Below are positions 60,932 to 64,000 of a DNA stretch of 64,000 bases, piece by piece. Within the stretch, counting starts at the first letter, position 1; each line of letters opens with the position of its first letter. The notes under the pieces are model-generated. The model had not been told where the DNA came from. It made no database searches and saw only the letters and a program-made list of their open reading frames with translations. The stretch lies in NCBI GenBank assembly GCA_963921425.1, contig OY992833.1:12441738-12505737 (forward strand), read 5' to 3'. The position numbers and the translations under genes were made by a program. Source of the stretch: Dryas octopetala. Its lineage: Eukaryota; Streptophyta; Magnoliopsida; Rosales; Rosaceae.

Positions 60932-62088
60932 ATGACCCCTAAGAAAGCATTCTCTGTGCAACCCACCCCTAAGAAACGGAAAACTCCGGCAAGTTCTTCC
61001 GAACCCCGGGAGGAGCCTACTCCTCCTACGGATTCCGTTCCTAGTTGAAACGATTTCGGAATCCGGATTGTGAAGCACGTTGGGACGTGATAGAAAATAG
61101 AGGATTTATCTCTGAGCGTGCCTTTGTTATTCGTGACATGGATAGTGATTTTGTGAATATACTGTCCGCACGTGGTCTGCTATCCTTTGTCCAGGCATTC
61201 CCTCAATTCAATACCAATATTGTTGGTGAATTTTATGCCAATTTCCCTGAGGATTTCAAACCATCTACAGATTCCCATGTGTTTCTTCGAGAGCACAATT
61301 GCAAGATCACTCGTGATGATATTCGCCATGTCTGTAAGCTGCCCATACCTGGAAAATCTTATTACAAAAAATATCTCAAGTTCACTTCCTCCTTGTCACG
61401 GAAACAAATTATCACCACTCTTTATAATGCACCTTTGTTTGTTTCCCCTGCATCTCACCGCGTCATCTCTGGTTCATGCACAAAACTATTTCGCACGCTG
61501 TTTATGTTTGTTCGATACAATGTTTTTCCCACGAGTCAAAAATCCCGCATCTCTGATGAAGCATGTAGGTTGATGATTGCCTTGAGTTCCCCTGATGTTC
61601 TAGTTCCTTTGGAGCACATCATTTACACTCATCTTGTGGAATGTGGACGCACGGTAAAAAATGTGCATGCTCAACTTTCGTTTCCATGTCTCATCACTCG
61701 TCTTGCTGAACGTTCGAAGATTCCTGTGCTGGATGGTAATCCCCTATGGGACCCGGATAGTCCGATTGACAAGAGGGTTCTGCGCATAAGTGATGCTAGC
61801 TCCCGGTCTGTTGTGCCTCAAGTTCCTCCTGAGATTCCTTCTGGTCCTACTGCTCCATCCGATCCGTCTTCTTCTGGAGTTCCTGCTGCACCTGACTTGG
61901 TCTCCATCATGGAGCGTCTTGACCTTGGTTTCTCTTCAGTTGACTATCGCCTGGATTCGTTGTCGGTGAGTCTTGCTGCTTATGATAACCGCATGGATGC
62001 ATTTGAGCAGCGGTATACCGGGGATTTGCACGCCATCCACGCGACTCTAAGCGAACTAAAAGATCGCTTACCTGATAGTTCTGCTTAG
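60932..62088 (+). pseudogene. Retrotransposon envelope-like / Transposase_32 ORF with a frameshift
   Basis: ATG at 60932 opens a Lys/Pro/Ser-rich N-terminus (MTPKKAFSVQPTPKKRK) that ends at TGA 61046-61048. The adjoining frame, open from 61045, carries the body for 347 codons to TAG. The body has the FYANFPEDF motif and a RDDIRHVCKLP block typical of the 'putative plant transposon protein' (Transposase_32) domain found in plant retrotransposon envelope-like ORFs, then a Pro/Ser-rich linker near residues 270-300 and a heptad-like C-terminus. The function of such proteins is not known. The one-base discontinuity may be a mutation or a frameshift site. No gag or pol is present to the left, so this is the 3' part of an element. 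Confidence 0.65.
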
Positions 62089-62396
62089 TGCCTCTTGTAT
62101 TAGGCCTTTTGGCATTTCCTAGCCAACATGGGGGAGCTGAAGTTTTTGCAGTTATAGGCTAGGACCTTTTTGTAGTAATTCAATGGTTGTCATACCTTGA
62201 TGTAATTAAGTTCTGAATTCAAACTGAATCTTTTCTATCTTGCTTTCCATATATTTATTAAAACTTGATAAGATTATGGTTGTGTTTGGTTGTGATATCT
62301 ATTGTTTGCAGGTACAAGACTTATTACAGGTTTATGTCCTTTGTTGTGACTTTTATCGTGTATCTTCATCTATAGAGGTTTTGTCTAGGACATGCC

Positions 62397-62408
62397 AAAG
62401 GGGGAGAT
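62397..62408 (+). promoter_or_regulatory. Polypurine tract
   Basis: AAAGGGGGAGAT lies directly before a TGTGAG LTR start. This is the plus-strand primer site typical of plant Ty1/copia elements of the SIRE type. Confidence 0.8.
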
Positions 62409-63574
62409 TGTGAGTGCAACTTCGTAATTGGCGAATTCCCTAGACAAAACGCTCATGTGATTGTAACTAGTTAGGATGTTTGCAAATCAATCCTAGTAGT
62501 TTGTGACACAACTAAAGCGATTGAAGCTCGAATCAAAATGCACGCAACATCTGAAGTTATATCGCAATGCATTGAGCATGTATTTTAAGGTAAATTAACC
62601 CACAATACCTTATGCATTCTAGGAGGTTATAGTGAATTGCATATTTTGTAAAATTTTGGTGTGCGTTAAAACTGTGCATAGAGGTCCGGACCTCAATTTG
62701 AGGACCAGATCAACAGTGAGGTTGTTGTTATGAATCAAGGCTTGAGGTCCGGACGTAAAAAATTCGGACCGGATACACAGTAAGCTGGTATAGGATGTTT
62801 AATGACTGTGGTCCGGATCTCTAAAGTGAGAACCGGACTTCCAGTAAATTGGCGTTTAAACCGGACTTCCGAAACTTTTTCTTCAGTACCAAACCTCTAG
62901 TAAGGTTCCTAAAAAAATTTCGGGCATCAGTTCCGGAACTCAATGTGAGGACCGGACTTTCAGTAAGGTAATTTCGAAATTTTGGCTTCAGGTGCGGATC
63001 CTACTCTCAAGGACCGGACCATGTGTAACGATTCCACTTTTTGACACATTTTTAATATGACTTAAAAAGTGATCTGACTGGTCCAAGAGTTGTTTAAATG
63101 ATTTAAGTTATCACCTTCGGTTCATACATTAATAACTCAGATTGGATGAAAGCTTGAAGGTTGGAGATGAATTGGGAACCTTATGTACGTGCATAAGGTT
63201 GGCAATAATATCTTTGCGCTATCCACGTGATTGAAGAAGTACAAGTGGTGTGAGGTCAGTTGCTTCGTTCAAGGCAAGAGTCTAGAGAGGAATTGGATCG
63301 CGCTATTGGTTGTATGTTTTTCAGATAATCATAGTGGATTCACTACTCGAATATGGTCCCGCTGTTTTTACCCAGTGGAAGGATTGTTTGTGTCAACAAT
63401 TTTAGTGTTATTTATGTGATTGATTGTTTGATTTATTTACTTTAGTTGATTCAATTGTGTTAATGTTTCCGCTGTTTACTCAATTATCTTGGCAAAATTA
63501 AAATTGGTATATTTTTTTGTCAAAGCCTATTCACTCCACCCCACGCTTGTTTAGTGATCTAATAGGGAATTACA
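62409..63574 (+). mobile_element. 3' LTR of a Ty1/copia (SIRE-like) retrotransposon
   Basis: It starts TGTGAGTGCAACTTCG right after the polypurine tract. Near its end, CAAAGCCTATTCACTCCACC matches the conserved phrase close to the end of SIRE-type LTRs. The exact end is uncertain (TTACA at 63574 is the best TG...CA partner). No matching 5' LTR or gag-pol occurs in the window. Confidence 0.7.
62685..63030. repeat. Array of degenerate palindromic GGTCCGGAC units in the LTR
   Basis: Five to six units of about 45-60 bp. Each has a GGTCCGGAC/T half, a short spacer, a GGACCGGAC/T half, and often a CAGTAAG-type tail. The spacing is regular but the spacers vary. Confidence 0.7.
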
Positions 63575-63717
63575 CATGCTTATATCACAAAGTTGATCAC
63601 TGCAAAATGCATGAGTACATGCCCCAACATATTCACATAATAATGCATATATACAAGGAAGTTTTCAAAGTCAAAAGAAGCCAAAGTTTTCAGGGACCTG
63701 GCAAAATCTAACCTTAT

Positions 63718-64000
63718 TCAATGGTGGGGTGGGGTGAAGGGACAATCTATTGTCGTTCCATCAATATCACATCCACGGTCCAATAGGTTTTCGTCTGGCC
63801 CAAGTCTATCTAACACTTGTGCACCACAAACATCCCCTGTACTCACTGTTGACATGTCGTATAGATCGCGAGACTGTGTATTAACTGCAACTTTCCACCC
63901 AATCTCTAAAGGGTCGTCAACGTAAAAAACTTGCATAGCATGTGATGAGATGACTAAAGTGTAATCAGACCGGAGCAATCTTTCAAAAGAAACCATATTA
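63718..64000 (-). CDS. TNP2-type CACTA transposase, C-terminal end (partial)
   Basis: The minus-strand frame enters at the window edge and ends at TGA 63720-63718. It contains MVSFERLLRSDYTLVISS and MQVFYVDDP, matching the C-terminal DUF4216 region of plant TNP2/En-Spm transposases (usually ASQAQQVFYVEDP followed by a W and PRDVYD; here the last reads SRDLYD). The catalytic core would lie to the right, outside the window. About 93 codons are visible without a break. It is on the same strand as the TNPA-like gene, as expected for one CACTA element. Confidence 0.75.
   Translation of the reverse strand, partial: NMVSFERLLRSDYTLVISSHAMQVFYVDDPLEIGWKVAVNTQSRDLYDMSTVSTGDVCGAQVLDRLGPDENLLDRGCDIDGTTIDCPFTPPHH

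Larger units (their letters stand above)
52098..64000. mobile_element. CACTA (En/Spm) transposon, left end and body, continuing past the window
   Basis: It starts CACTACAACAATAACAAG right where duplication copy 2 loses homology. Nearby AGGCAACC, GAGGCAACTGCC and CCCTTGCCAC motifs look like subterminal repeats. On the minus strand it carries a TNP2-type transposase end at the right edge, unrecognised exons, and a full TNPA/Ptta-like gene. At least 11.9 kb lies in the window. It contains inserted retrotransposon and MITE sequence. The second terminus is outside. Confidence 0.85.

Overview
The window is nuclear DNA of a flowering plant, most likely a eudicot and perhaps a woody rosid such as a Rosaceae species (the family guess is inference). 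It is AT-rich. Its genes have GT-AG introns and plant-type proteins, and there is no bacterial gene organisation. Cellular genes are sparse. Most of the window is transposable elements, many nested, and several are bounded to the base by target-site duplications (TSDs) visible in the sequence.

Region by region. 1-5 kb: an isolated exon of the tRNA-threonylcarbamoyl transferase KAE1/OSGEP next to a degenerate plus-strand LINE. 5.7-8.8 kb: the one clear intact housekeeping gene, a five-exon minus-strand phosphoribosylglycinamide formyltransferase (PUR3/GART, 300 aa), with a LINE 3' end just after its stop codon and a 3.1 kb element with matching ends starting about 170 bp before its ATG. 15.1-16.8 kb: a genomic duplicate of PUR3 exon 1 and that element's end, now a pseudogene split by a Mutator-like insertion. 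19-34 kb: four diverged paralogous promoter/first-exon modules of an unrecognised family, a NAC-domain fragment, and a 2.5 kb Mutator-like element holding a nested hAT element. 35-44.6 kb: nested hAT-type elements; the best case is hAT in hAT, with a solo LTR inside, all three with exact TSDs. 46-47.3 kb: a Mutator-like MITE and a frameshifted RING-H2 (ATL-like) gene.

48.1-64 kb: a 0.92 kb direct duplication whose second copy carries two Mutator-like insertions, each with a 9-bp TSD and a matching empty site in the first copy. The second copy is then cut by the start (CACTACAAC) of a CACTA (En/Spm) transposon that runs past the right edge. All CACTA genes lie on the minus strand: the 3' end of a TNP2-type transposase at the edge, one or more unrecognised genes at 56.8-59.9 kb, and a five-exon TNPA/Ptta-like gene (502 aa) with every intron in phase 0. 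The 3' part of an LTR retrotransposon, with an envelope-like/Transposase_32 ORF, polypurine tract and LTR, sits inside the CACTA. The unrecognised CACTA genes and the array of CCGGAC half-palindromes in the retrotransposon are the best candidates for something not yet described.

No tRNA, rRNA or CRISPR array was seen. Family names rest on remembered motifs rather than a database search.
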